From JAFGBN01 sp964394145 (lineage in GTDB: Bacteria > Chloroflexota > Dehalococcoidia > GIF9 > AB-539-J10), in contig CAYMVL010000044.1 of the NCBI GenBank assembly GCA_964394145.1, positions 6,397-70,396 on the forward strand: a DNA stretch of 64,000 bases. Direction: 5' to 3'. The position numbers and the translations under genes were made by a program. Positions within the stretch are counted from its first letter, which is position 1. Each line of letters begins with the position of its first letter. The notes under the pieces were generated by a model that was not told the origin of the DNA, searched no databases, and saw nothing but the letters and a program-made list of their open reading frames with translations. Shown one piece after another: positions 26,595-34,976 of the stretch.

Positions 26595-26984
26595 CTATTG
26601 TACTTTTTGTACTTTTTCCTGCGCCTTATCCCCGAACTCAATGCTTACAATGCTCACATTGATCTCCTTGGCTATAAGCCCGGTGATTTCCTGGAGGCGG
26701 GAAGCTACCTTCTTACGAACTTCGGCTACAATGTTCGGTATGTTGAACCCATATTTAACGCTTAGTGTAAGGTCAACGATAGCCTCCTTTTTCCCAACCT
26801 CAACCCCCACTCCTTCTTTGGCTTTCCCCCCTGCACCACCCAGCGCCCCAGCCACCATGCGCCGAATAGAACTCTTCCCCAAATTGGCGACACCTTCTAC
26901 CTCCCCGGCAGCTAGGCCAGCGATTGATGCCACGACGTCATCCTCTATAGTGGTTTCGCCAGCTATTACATTCTCTTCAGTCAT
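26595..26984 (-). CDS. Asp23/Gls24 family envelope protein (copy B)
   Basis: A 129-residue paralogue of copy A, with the same blocks (TTIEDDVVASIAGLAAGEVE, VANLGKSSIRRMVAG, YGFNIPNIVAEVRKKVASRL). AAAGGAGG stands before its ATG. The tandem arrangement, same strand and closely matching nucleotide sequence point to a local duplication. It is the first gene of the Asp23-AmaP-DUF2273 cluster. Confidence 0.88.
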   Translation of the reverse strand: MTEENVIAGETTIEDDVVASIAGLAAGEVEGVANLGKSSIRRMVAGALGGAGGKAKEGVGVEVGKKEAIVDLTLSVKYGFNIPNIVAEVRKKVASRLQEITGLIAKEINVSIVSIEFGDKAQEKVQKVQ

Positions 26985-27399
26985 TTTCTCCTCCTTTATA
27001 GGCTCTTTAAGTCAACATGCGAGTGCGTTATTTCGATAGGCGTCACCTCCCTTGCTGTATTTATGCAACCCAACTAAAAAGGATACCAGACGCTACTATG
27101 ATTTTGTAACGGTTTAGCCACTCTTATTAATCTCCACATCATGTAAGTTACGCTGTTTGTGAGACTATTTCAAATATGGGGCAGTCAATATATTCCTGCC
27201 TTAATGTTTTGTCAATAGCCTACCGCCGTTCAAAACACAAGTGACAGGACAGCTCCTTTGGTGGCAGCTCGGCTAAAAACATCTACTATATTAGTAAATC
27301 CCACAAGTCCCCATACGAAGGCTACATTTCTGGCGGTGGAGTCCTTCGGTAATGCTGCTAGTTTGGGTGATGTGGTGATTTGGGGCAGGCATCACGCAA
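26985..27399. other. Intergenic, no supported gene
   Basis: Over 400 bases between the Asp23 cluster and the smpB relic. A ribosome-site-like AGGGAGGTGA occurs on the minus strand near 27047 without a usable frame after it. I see no gene or clear promoter. Confidence 0.3.
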
Positions 27400-27530
27400 G
27401 TTTGACCTCCCCTCTCTGAGCAGCTTAATTTCAGACCCCTTGAGAACAATCCTGCCTCTAAGCTTTGCAGAATGTAATATGCATGATAAGCCTTGCGGTT
27501 GAGAGCTATCGGTCTGGAGTCTTTTGCCAT
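27400..27530 (-). pseudogene. Decayed second copy of smpB (5' part only)
   Basis: From ATG at 27530 the translation reads MAKDSRPIALNRKAYHAYYI and LQSLEAG, very close to the true SmpB. After LEAG one base is lost; the next frame continues IVLKGSEIKLLREGRS, again matching SmpB, and then similarity fades. Similarity also covers about 15 bases upstream of the start (GAAGATTCTAGCA against GGAGATTCTAGCA). This is a truncated, frameshifted duplicate. Confidence 0.85.
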
Positions 27531-27605
27531 ATGAAGATTCTAGCATTACCGTATATAGCAGGCAATTTTACCAGCTGCCAGATGCTTTTCTGATGATGCA
27601 GTCTA

Positions 27606-27634
27606 TTGATTTCATGGCAAAGCAACTATACAAT
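27606..27634 (+). promoter_or_regulatory. Sigma-70 type promoter of a small membrane protein gene
   Basis: TTGATT (27606-27611) and TACAAT (27629-27634) are 17 bases apart. A GGAGGAGG ribosome site and an ATG follow 25-40 bases downstream. Confidence 0.7.
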
Positions 27635-27672
27635 GTGGGAACAAGAACCAGTTCCCAACGGAGGAGGCAAGA

Positions 27673-27825
27673 ATGGAGAGTTTGTGGCTGGCACTCTACT
27701 GGGGTTCACCTATCGGCCTTGGTATTTTCCTTGTGTGCTTAGCCGGTATGATCTATCTGCTCACTAAAGCTGACGTAGAACGCAAGCGTGCGGGCCTGAA
27801 GAAAGAAAAAGAAGAAAAGAAGTAA
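27673..27825 (+). CDS. Small membrane protein, 50 residues
   Basis: The frame starts with ATG 27673 after an excellent GGAGGAGGCAAGA site. The product has one membrane helix (about residues 5-31, WGSPIGLGIFLVCLAGMIYL) and a short cytoplasmic tail of Lys, Arg and Glu. No family recognised. Promoter, ribosome site and clean positive-inside pattern make it a credible gene. Confidence 0.7.
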   Translation: MESLWLALYWGSPIGLGIFLVCLAGMIYLLTKADVERKRAGLKKEKEEKK

Positions 27826-27899
27826 CATAGCGTCTGGTTTACGTAGTCGCTGCGACTAACTGGAAAAGCTGAAACCGCAGCTTGAGTCACGGGGTTCTT

Positions 27900-28406
27900 A
27901 TGGGCGCTGCCGATAGATTCTACCTGTTTGTGACCGTCTTTCTGGTTATCGCTGTAATAGTGGGCGGCGTGATCATAGCGGTGAGGCACAGCAGGAACCA
28001 GCCTGTGGAAATCGTCTTATCTCAGATTGAGCCCCCTGAGCTTATTGGCGAGGTTTATATCGGTGGCGCTGTTGCTGGCCCTGGCATCTATCCGGTGAAG
28101 GAAGGTGATACTCTGCAGGATATTCTGCTTGATGCCGGGATTGAGCCCGACGCTGACCTCAGCCTTATCGAGGTTTATATACCGGCAGAAGGCGCTGAAC
28201 AGTCTCCACAGAAAATAGACATCAACCGTGCGGAGCTCTGGCTGCTGGAAGCCCTGCCAGGGATAGGAGAAGTCACAGCTAAGGCTATCGTGGACTACCG
28301 CAGCGAAAACGGCCCTTTCAAGCGCATTGAGGAGCTTCTTCAGGTCGAAGGCATTGGCGAAGGAACATTCGAAAAGATAAAGGACTACATAACCGTGTCG
28401 GATTAG
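27900..28406 (+). CDS. comEA: ComEA-like competence protein (SLBB plus helix-hairpin-helix)
   Basis: Membrane-anchored DNA receptor for natural transformation. An N-terminal helix (about residues 6-27) is followed by an SLBB-type domain (VYIGGAVAGPGIYPVKEGDTL) and two helix-hairpin-helix motifs (LEALPGIGEVTAKAIVDYR, LLQVEGIGEGTFEKIKDY) that bind DNA. ATG at 27900 has GGGG close upstream; TTG at 27882 is the alternative. The comEC genes follow about 400 bases later. Confidence 0.92.
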   Translation: MGAADRFYLFVTVFLVIAVIVGGVIIAVRHSRNQPVEIVLSQIEPPELIGEVYIGGAVAGPGIYPVKEGDTLQDILLDAGIEPDADLSLIEVYIPAEGAEQSPQKIDINRAELWLLEALPGIGEVTAKAIVDYRSENGPFKRIEELLQVEGIGEGTFEKIKDYITVSD

Positions 28407-28604
28407 GACGCTCTCCCCGAATCCGCTGCCTGCTAAACATAATATGACTTGCGCAATGTAGCCGCAACCAGATTTAACTTTACGACTCCAGTACCTGTCG
28501 GTGAGACTTAGCCCATCCAGCCCTCTGCTCGTGTTCTTAGTCGTTTCTGGCGGGCGTTGTATGGCGATGACGGAAGTGAGCCCCTCGTTTTAGGTAACAT
28601 TGGG

Positions 28605-28770
28605 GAGAACCTTCCTGGCTGCGTAAGACTGTAAACCCCCAGGGGTGGCTGTTGTCCTGAGAGAGTGCCCACTCGGCTGCTTCCAGGATCTTGTTTATCT
28701 CCTCTTCGAAAACAGGGTCTGGCTTGTATTTCCTGATGCTGCTTCTGGTTCGGTATGCTCCATCGCTGGT
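28605..28770 (-). pseudogene. Nitroreductase gene relic (N-terminal part)
   Basis: On the minus strand the translation YRTRSSIRKYKPDPV, then INKILEAAEWALSQDNSHPW and GFTVLRS, matches the N-terminal FMN-binding segment of nitroreductase-family flavoproteins. The family start (Met plus a few residues before the YRTR-like segment) is lost and the frame degenerates after about 50 residues, giving no full protein. It lies in the comEA-comEC gap. Confidence 0.75.
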
Positions 28771-28807
28771 CTTCCTCTGACACCCGCCTGTTGATATAGT
28801 ATGAAAC

Positions 28808-30337
28808 ATGGAGCTGCTCTATATCAGCTGTGCCTGGATAGCGGGTATATTCCTGGGTTCAAAAGCAGGCATTCCGTTGCTCGCCCTGCCAAGCGGGCTT
28901 ATTCCTTTGTTGTTTATCCCTCTTTTCCCAAATAGGAAGAAAATCCTGGTAGTAACCGCGCTATGTCTTTTTGCCTTTCTAGGTGCTGCGCTTCGCTTCG
29001 CGTCGAGCCTGCCGGAGTTAGATGAGCATTTCCTGCGTTTCTATAACGGCGAGGTGGCGACTATGCAGGGAATGGTGGCAGAAGAGCCAGACGTCAGAGG
29101 CAGATATTGCCTGCTGACGTTCTCCGTCCGCGAAATTGATGTAGATGCTGTGGAACAGGTATCAGGAATGGCCTTGATACGGGTGCCCAGGTATCCTGCC
29201 TATCATTATGGAGATGTGCTCCAGGTAACTGGAGAACTGGAGACGCCTGCGCAATTTGAGGACTTTGACTACAGAGCTTACCTGGCGCGACAGGGAATCT
29301 ACTCTGTCATTTATTATCCCCGTGTGGAAATACTGGCTAGAGGCATGGGTATAAAGCCCCTGCAGTGGATTTATTCTCTAAGGAGGGTGCTTTCCGCTTC
29401 CTTGGCCAGAGCGTTGCCGGAACCGCAGGGGTCGCTGGCCCAAGGGATCTTGCTGGGCATAAGAGGCAATATACCTGATACACTCTACGGAGCATTTTCT
29501 AGGACAGGAACTGCGCACCTTCTAGCTATCTCTGGACTGCACCTTGCCATCGTCATTGGCATGGTCCTCAGCTTTGCGGTCCTGGTCTTTGGCCGGCTCC
29601 GTGGCATATACATCTGGCTAGCCCTCATAGTTATCTGGCTTTATGCTTTGCTTACGGGGATGAATCCGCCCGTGATTCGTGGAACGATTATGGGGAGCAT
29701 GTTCTTAATAGGAGAATACATGGGAAGACAACGTAGCGGCGTCACTGCCCTGACTTTCGCTGCGGCTGTGATGGTGGGGATCCAGCCACAGATTTTGTGG
29801 AGCGTTTCCTTTCAGCTTAGCTTCCTGGCTATGGCGGGGCTCATTTTCCTCTACCCCTATTTTCAAACGTGGGGTAGGCACGTTGCAGCTACTCATGATA
29901 GAGAAGCGCCGGGGGCTATAGGTAGCCTTATTGTTGATGGCTTTGCCGTAACCCTGGCAGCCGTTATAGCAGTCTGGCCACTGGTGGCTCACAACTTCGG
30001 AATCGTGTCTTTAGTTGGCTTGCCAGCAACTTTTTTCTGCTTACCTGCTCTGCCTGCAATCATCGTCACTGCGGCGTTGGTTGCGTTCGTCGGGCTCTTT
30101 GCACCGCTTGCAGCTCAGATTCTTGGCTTGCTGGCCTGGCTCTTTTCCAGCTATCTAATTTTCGTGGTTGAAAGCTTTGACGCTTTGCCCTTCTCTTCAT
30201 TCCCGATGGCTATTGCTGAGTGGCAGGTATGGGGATACTACATTGCGCTGGCAGCAGCCATAGGACTCTTTCAGAACAGAAAACAAGTCATCAGTTCGTT
30301 TTCCAGCTTAGTTTCGAGGTATAAGGGGAATGGCTAA
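28808..30337 (+). CDS. comEC: ComEC/Rec2 DNA uptake channel, membrane part
   Basis: Forms the channel that passes single-stranded DNA during transformation. An N-terminal DUF4131-type domain is followed by the competence domain with the signature FSRTGTAHLLAISGLHLAIV and many helices (about residues 200-490). At 509 residues it lacks the C-terminal beta-lactamase-fold domain, which is the next gene, overlapping by 8 bases. The whole operates with ComEA; pilus genes are not in the window. Confidence 0.92.
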   Translation: MELLYISCAWIAGIFLGSKAGIPLLALPSGLIPLLFIPLFPNRKKILVVTALCLFAFLGAALRFASSLPELDEHFLRFYNGEVATMQGMVAEEPDVRGRYCLLTFSVREIDVDAVEQVSGMALIRVPRYPAYHYGDVLQVTGELETPAQFEDFDYRAYLARQGIYSVIYYPRVEILARGMGIKPLQWIYSLRRVLSASLARALPEPQGSLAQGILLGIRGNIPDTLYGAFSRTGTAHLLAISGLHLAIVIGMVLSFAVLVFGRLRGIYIWLALIVIWLYALLTGMNPPVIRGTIMGSMFLIGEYMGRQRSGVTALTFAAAVMVGIQPQILWSVSFQLSFLAMAGLIFLYPYFQTWGRHVAATHDREAPGAIGSLIVDGFAVTLAAVIAVWPLVAHNFGIVSLVGLPATFFCLPALPAIIVTAALVAFVGLFAPLAAQILGLLAWLFSSYLIFVVESFDALPFSSFPMAIAEWQVWGYYIALAAAIGLFQNRKQVISSFSSLVSRYKGNG

Positions 30338-31223
30338 AGACGTCTCTAAACCCTGGTTGCGAGGTCACGGCAGATGGCTCGTTGTGGGCCTCCTGGTAAT
30401 AGCCATACTGGTCTGGTCTGTCGCTCTCACTGCTCCTGATGACAGGCTTCATGTAAGCTTTCTTGATGTGGGGCAGGGAGATGCCATTTTGATACAAACT
30501 CCCAATCGCCAGGACGTGTTGATTGACGGTGGGCCCGACCCGCAGAGGATAAATCTAGCGCTGGGTGATAAGCTTCCCTTCTGGGATAGAACGATAGACC
30601 TGATGGTATCCACTCAGCCTCAAGCCGACCATATTACCGGCCTGGTTGAGGTGCTCCAGAGGTATGCAGTAAAACGGGTGCTTGAGCCAGGGGTGGAATA
30701 TGATTCCCCTATCTATCGGGAATGGCTTGAGCTGGTGGAACAGAAACAAATCGAGCACGAGATAGCTAAGGCGGGACAGCAAATTGACCTGGGCAGCGGA
30801 ATCAAGATAGAGGTGCTTAATCCACCAGCGGGATTATTTCGAGGGACCAGCCACGATGTTGATAATAACGGCGTGGTGCTCAGGCTAAGCTGGAATGAGA
30901 TCAGCTTTCTTTTTACGGCGGATATAAGGCAGGAGGGGGAGTTTGAGCTTATCGGTCGCCGAGCCAATTTGAGCAGCACCGTACTCAAGACAGCCCATCA
31001 TGGCAGCAAGACGTCCACCACAGCACCTTTTCTGGCAGCCGTTGACCCCGTAATGGCCGTTATTTCGGCTGGAGTAGATAATCCCTTCGGGCATCCCGAC
31101 CCCGAGGTGGTCGAGAGACTGGCGGACAGGCTGGGCGAGGACAATGTCTATAGGACGGACAGGGATGCGACCATTGAGTTTATCACCGACGGGAAACGCC
31201 TATGGGTAACTGCTGGACATTGA
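30330..31223 (+). CDS. ComEC C-terminal domain as a separate protein (metallo-beta-lactamase fold)
   Basis: One N-terminal membrane helix (about residues 12-32) is followed by the MBL fold: VSFLDVGQGDAILIQTP, LIDGGPD, the metal-site strand TQPQADH (residues 95-101), and LKTAHHGSKTST. In ordinary ComEC the motif is HxDxDH; here the first His and first Asp are replaced by Gln96 and Gln98. The fold is clear, but metal binding may be changed. It overlaps comEC and is translated from a different frame, so fusion by a single indel is possible. Confidence 0.88.
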   Translation: MAKDVSKPWLRGHGRWLVVGLLVIAILVWSVALTAPDDRLHVSFLDVGQGDAILIQTPNRQDVLIDGGPDPQRINLALGDKLPFWDRTIDLMVSTQPQADHITGLVEVLQRYAVKRVLEPGVEYDSPIYREWLELVEQKQIEHEIAKAGQQIDLGSGIKIEVLNPPAGLFRGTSHDVDNNGVVLRLSWNEISFLFTADIRQEGEFELIGRRANLSSTVLKTAHHGSKTSTTAPFLAAVDPVMAVISAGVDNPFGHPDPEVVERLADRLGEDNVYRTDRDATIEFITDGKRLWVTAGH

Positions 31224-31246
31224 GAAGGCCGCAGGCGAATCAAATT

Positions 31247-32182
31247 TCAGATTGATCTTATCTCCTCCCGCATGAATACTGTGTAGGAGATGGCGAAGCA
31301 GATGGCCGCCAGGGCAATTATGCCTACTATCTGGGGCCAGGCGAGCAAGAGGCTTTGGCCGAAGCTGAGAGAACTCTCCATCCTTCCGGTAAAGGCGCTC
31401 CACAGTATTAGTGCCGGATTAAAGCTAGCCTGCTCGGGAGTCAACAGGGCATAAGTAGCTTCGCCGTAAAGGGTGGATGGGGAAATGCGTGAAATTGCCC
31501 CTGAGATTTCATAATGCCTGGCTATCATCTCCATGGTGGAATCCTCAGCAAGCGGCACTACGCTGCCAGCAATGGCGCTGGCAATTACCCCCATAAAGAC
31601 GAAGAGGAACAGCCACAGACCTATAGAAGCCAGTATGGAAGTGGTGGAAGACTTGAACAAGACGGAAAAGAGCACAGCCAGAGCCAGCCAGAAGGCACCG
31701 TAGATTATGCTCACCAGGGTGAAGAATATGAGCCGCAAAACCTCTTCCGAGCCCGGCGGCACGCCAACAATACGAAGCCCCAGTCCGGCAACGATGGCGA
31801 TTACACTGACTATGATGATGGCCAGAATGGCAAGCGCGGCAAGAAACTTGCCATTGATTACCGAGTCGCGATAGATTGGCTGGGACAGGAGCCGGCTCAG
31901 GTTTCCGCTGGTTCGCTCGCTATTTACAGCATCAAAACCAAGGGCTATGCTCATAATGGGGATAAAAAGTGACATAAAGAAGAGGAAAGATAGCGAAGTC
32001 CCGCCTGAGAGGGTAAAGATTTTAAGGAAGATAAATTCGGTAGTTGTAGTTACCTCGCCTCTTATGTTTTGTATAGCGATATAGGTGGCGAATACGGATG
32101 CCAGCAAAACCAGAATAAACAGGATTAAGAATCTTCTACTGGCAAGATGGTCAGCAAGCTCCTTGCGAAAAACAGCGTACAT
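31247..32182 (-). CDS. ABC-2 type transporter permease
   Basis: A 311-residue integral membrane protein with an N-terminal cytoplasmic start (YAVFRKELADHLASRRF) and six helices, including SLSFLFFMSLFIPIMSIALGF and the conserved FDAVNSERTSGNLSRLLSQP loop of ABC-2 (NatB-like) permeases. It is the last gene of an operon with the ATPase and a NEW3-domain protein. It probably exports an unknown substrate. Confidence 0.9.
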   Translation of the reverse strand: MYAVFRKELADHLASRRFLILFILVLLASVFATYIAIQNIRGEVTTTTEFIFLKIFTLSGGTSLSFLFFMSLFIPIMSIALGFDAVNSERTSGNLSRLLSQPIYRDSVINGKFLAALAILAIIIVSVIAIVAGLGLRIVGVPPGSEEVLRLIFFTLVSIIYGAFWLALAVLFSVLFKSSTTSILASIGLWLFLFVFMGVIASAIAGSVVPLAEDSTMEMIARHYEISGAISRISPSTLYGEATYALLTPEQASFNPALILWSAFTGRMESSLSFGQSLLLAWPQIVGIIALAAICFAISYTVFMREEIRSI

Positions 32183-32184
32183 AG

Positions 32185-33120
32185 CTAAGCCTCTTTAGAG
32201 TACTTCTTGTAAATCCTTTCCAGGTCGTATTCTTCGATTTTCATGCCAACGAGCAAGCTGCCACTATCTACAATTGCCTTGGCTATCTGCCCTCTCAAAT
32301 CATGACCAGAGCTAATGCGCAGATAGTTGTCGGAACTTTGTACGTCCGTTACTCCGTCGACGCGTTTTATGGAATCGATGAGTTCCGGAGTCGCCTGGTC
32401 TATCTCAGCCTCAATGCGGTATTGGCCCCCACCTATAGCCTGCTTACCCAGGCGGGCTATAGGTCCTTCAGCAACCAGGTGCCCCTTGGCTAATATGCCT
32501 ACCTGAGTACATATCTTCTGTACTTGGGGTAGTTGATGTGAGCAGAAGACAATGGTCATGCCTTTCTTGGCCATCTTTACTATGAGGTCGAGCATTTCAT
32601 CAATGCCTTTGGGGTCTATGCCAGATGTGGGTTCATCCAGAAAGATGAGTTTGGGCTCTTTAATCCATATATCAGCGATACCCAGCCTCTGTTTCATTCC
32701 ACGGGAGAAGGTTCTAACCTCCTGGTCTGCTACTTGAGATAAACCCACCGTACCCAGGAGCTCATCTATGACTCCCTCAGTTTCCCCCTTCGGCAGGCTA
32801 TTTAGTTCGGCAGTATATCTGAGATTCTGCCTTGGAGTCAGGTCTTCGTAAAAGCCAAACTTCTCTGGCAGATAGCCTACGATTCGTTTCACTTTCAGGG
32901 GCTCTCTTGTTGGGTCATAGCCGCAAACCCGGGCTACGCCTGAACTGGGCTCGGTGAGCCCGAGAAGCATTAACATGGTTGTCGTTTTGCCTGCCCCGTT
33001 AGGCCCGAGAAAACCAAAAATTTCACCCTCTTCTATACGAAGATTAAGCCTGTCAACGGCCGTGTAGCCATTGTAGGTCTTGGTCAAATCTTTAGTCTCG
33101 ACTACGACCTGCCCCATCAC
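32185..33120 (-). CDS. ABC transporter ATP-binding protein (ABC-2 partner)
   Basis: ATPase of 311 residues. Walker A GPNGAGKTTT (about 38-47), signature FSRGMKQRLGIADIWI, Walker B KLIFLDEPTSGIDP, H-loop VFCSHQLPQ. A C-terminal extension of about 90 residues (DUF4162-like) is usual for NatA-type exporters. It is packed between the NEW3 protein gene and the permease with 0-2 bases between. Confidence 0.95.
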   Translation of the reverse strand: MMGQVVVETKDLTKTYNGYTAVDRLNLRIEEGEIFGFLGPNGAGKTTTMLMLLGLTEPSSGVARVCGYDPTREPLKVKRIVGYLPEKFGFYEDLTPRQNLRYTAELNSLPKGETEGVIDELLGTVGLSQVADQEVRTFSRGMKQRLGIADIWIKEPKLIFLDEPTSGIDPKGIDEMLDLIVKMAKKGMTIVFCSHQLPQVQKICTQVGILAKGHLVAEGPIARLGKQAIGGGQYRIEAEIDQATPELIDSIKRVDGVTDVQSSDNYLRISSGHDLRGQIAKAIVDSGSLLVGMKIEEYDLERIYKKYSKEA

Positions 33121-34032
33121 TCATCTCCTGCCCAATTTTCTGAATCCTACCGCCAAGCCCGCTATGACAACGACGACGATGCCTGCTCCTATCCACCCCC
33201 ATCTGGTGGATGTTCCTACTGTCACTCTGATATCCAGTTCAGGGGGCTGGGTTGTGGTATCCGGGTCAGTACCAAATGTTATGGTTGTCATATAGTCACC
33301 AGCTATAGCCTTGGACGGCGGCTTTATAGTGACTTCAATCTCCCGCTCGTCCAGCGGAGCCATGCTCTCTATTTTGTCCGGTTCAAAGCTTACTTCCCAC
33401 TCCTCATTGGCGATTCCTGCCGGCTCGCTTGAAGAAAATTTTATTTCGTTGAAGTCATCTGTTCCGATATTGGTGACGACGATAGTGAAATTGCTCTCCT
33501 TACCGGCTGTAGCCTTAATATTGAGCAGCCCGGTCTTTGTCTCGGCTGCGAGATGATATGTGGCAGTAATTCTGGCTGTGACGTCAACGCTGGACTCTAT
33601 ATCCCCGGCAGCTGCTTGCAGTGTTATGGTATAGTCTCCCGGCTCTGGGAATAGCCAATACGGTGCTATAGCAGTGACTGTTAGGGTTTCTGGGTATGTG
33701 CTGCTTGGGTCGAGGCGAATAGCCGATAGCTGTGTTGTGCTGCTTGCAGACGACGCTATACGGACTGTCCATCCAGAAGGTGCTGTAGCTAAAAGGTCAA
33801 AGACCCGTGGCTCTTCTCCACCGACGTAGGAGAGCTGTATTGAGAACTGAAAGCTGGTATCAGCCGTACCGCTTAGTACGGGATATTCGACTTCGAACTC
33901 TATCTTTTCTTCAGGCAAGGAGGTTTGCTGCTCCGATTGCGCTGCAATTATCTGCGGGTTTGCCAGCCCGCTGAATATTGCCACAACTAGCAGAAGACAA
34001 GACATAAGGCAAGTTAGCTTCAATTTGCTCAT
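33121..34032 (-). CDS. Secreted NEW3-domain protein, C-terminal membrane anchor
   Basis: A signal peptide (about residues 1-31) precedes a long beta-rich extracellular part containing two NPCBM-associated NEW3-like Ig folds (for example LLNIKATAGKESNFTIVVTN), and a C-terminal helix (IGAGIVVVVIAGLAVGF, about 280-298) followed by Arg/Lys. This fits a surface-anchored protein. It is the first gene of the exporter operon, and the ATPase gene follows at once, so it is probably a substrate receptor or accessory part of the exporter (inference). Confidence 0.82.
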   Translation of the reverse strand: MSKLKLTCLMSCLLLVVAIFSGLANPQIIAAQSEQQTSLPEEKIEFEVEYPVLSGTADTSFQFSIQLSYVGGEEPRVFDLLATAPSGWTVRIASSASSTTQLSAIRLDPSSTYPETLTVTAIAPYWLFPEPGDYTITLQAAAGDIESSVDVTARITATYHLAAETKTGLLNIKATAGKESNFTIVVTNIGTDDFNEIKFSSSEPAGIANEEWEVSFEPDKIESMAPLDEREIEVTIKPPSKAIAGDYMTTITFGTDPDTTTQPPELDIRVTVGTSTRWGWIGAGIVVVVIAGLAVGFRKLGRR

Positions 34033-34063
34033 TTTGAGAACTCCCCGTACAATATTTCTGAGT

Positions 34064-34092
34064 ATTCTAGCTGAGTTAGTTTCTTATATCAA
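34064..34092 (-). promoter_or_regulatory. Sigma-70 type promoter of the NEW3/ABC exporter operon
   Basis: On the minus strand TTGATA (34087-34092) and TAGAAT (34064-34069) are 17 bases apart, with about 25 bases left before the start codon. Confidence 0.7.
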
Positions 34093-34147
34093 GTGTAAAG
34101 GAGAAATGTTAAGAACCTTTTAAGACTGGACTAATAATGTCTGAAAG

Positions 34148-34918
34148 GTGGACTGGTGTTACATTCCTATCCAAAAAGAGCAAGTATGGAACATCTCCAC
34201 AGACGATTTGCTGATGAACGGGAAAAGGATTTGTTTAAGGGGTATTGCCAAGGAGTACTTAGATAGAACAGTGATTGAGGAAATTTTGGAACTTGGTGAA
34301 TCTAGGTTTTTCACCCTCTTAAAGGAGTATAGTCATAACTCGGGCAAATTTTACGTAGCTTATCAAAGAGAAAGCCCAACTAGAGAATTCTGTGTCCCGG
34401 TGGGCAAGGAAATCGAGGAAAAGTTGACGCTAGAGGAAAGCTTAATCGATGATCGCACTTTGCCCATTAACAACTATAACTACTCTGCCATAAGAGATCG
34501 CTTAGCTAAGAGAGAGATTATAGTAGCTTTATCTACCATTATCGAGCGAGCCAAAACTTTGGACTGCTACCATCCTCATCGAAGGAAGAAGGCACATGAC
34601 TGTGAAGTCGTTACCGCTGCCATTGGCGCCTTGATTCAGCATGACGGCTCACCTCACCGTAGGTCAGCCTATGCAAAAGAGAAATGGGTATCGATTACTT
34701 CCCTAAATGATTTCAGCCGCAATCTCCTCAATGCTGACTTATTTGAACAGGAGACATCTCGGGCTCATATCAGAGCTTCTCAAGCTTTAGTGGAGTTCTA
34801 CGGAATCCCCTTTCGGTATTATGCTGACTCCTCGCGTGTCTTTCGTTTTGTCGAGAGCAGCGATAGTATCTGGAGAAAGCATGCTCTTCAAACTGACGAA
34901 GCTGATCCTCAATTTTGA
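34148..34918 (+). pseudogene. Truncated DDE/rve-type transposase remnant
   Basis: The 256-residue frame resembles a transposase family with an integrase-like core: the region YSAIRDRLAKREIIVALST, CYHPHRRKKAHDCEVV, EKWVSITSLNDFSR and FRYYADSSRVFRFVESSDS, ending DEADPQ. In full-length relatives this point is followed by the segment of the form ALSPQAKGKIERPYRWLQD with the catalytic Glu; here a stop appears directly after DEADPQF. The last third is therefore missing. No terminal inverted repeat was found. Family assignment is from memory of related proteins. Confidence 0.65.
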
Positions 34919-34976
34919 ATCGTAATGCAGTGCACTTTTAAAAAGTTCGTGACAAGTCTAAAGGAGAAAGAATTCT

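Noticed and set aside
31514..31972. Plus-strand frame of 152 codons
   Set aside because: Lies entirely antisense to the ABC-2 permease and has low-complexity composition; a shadow.
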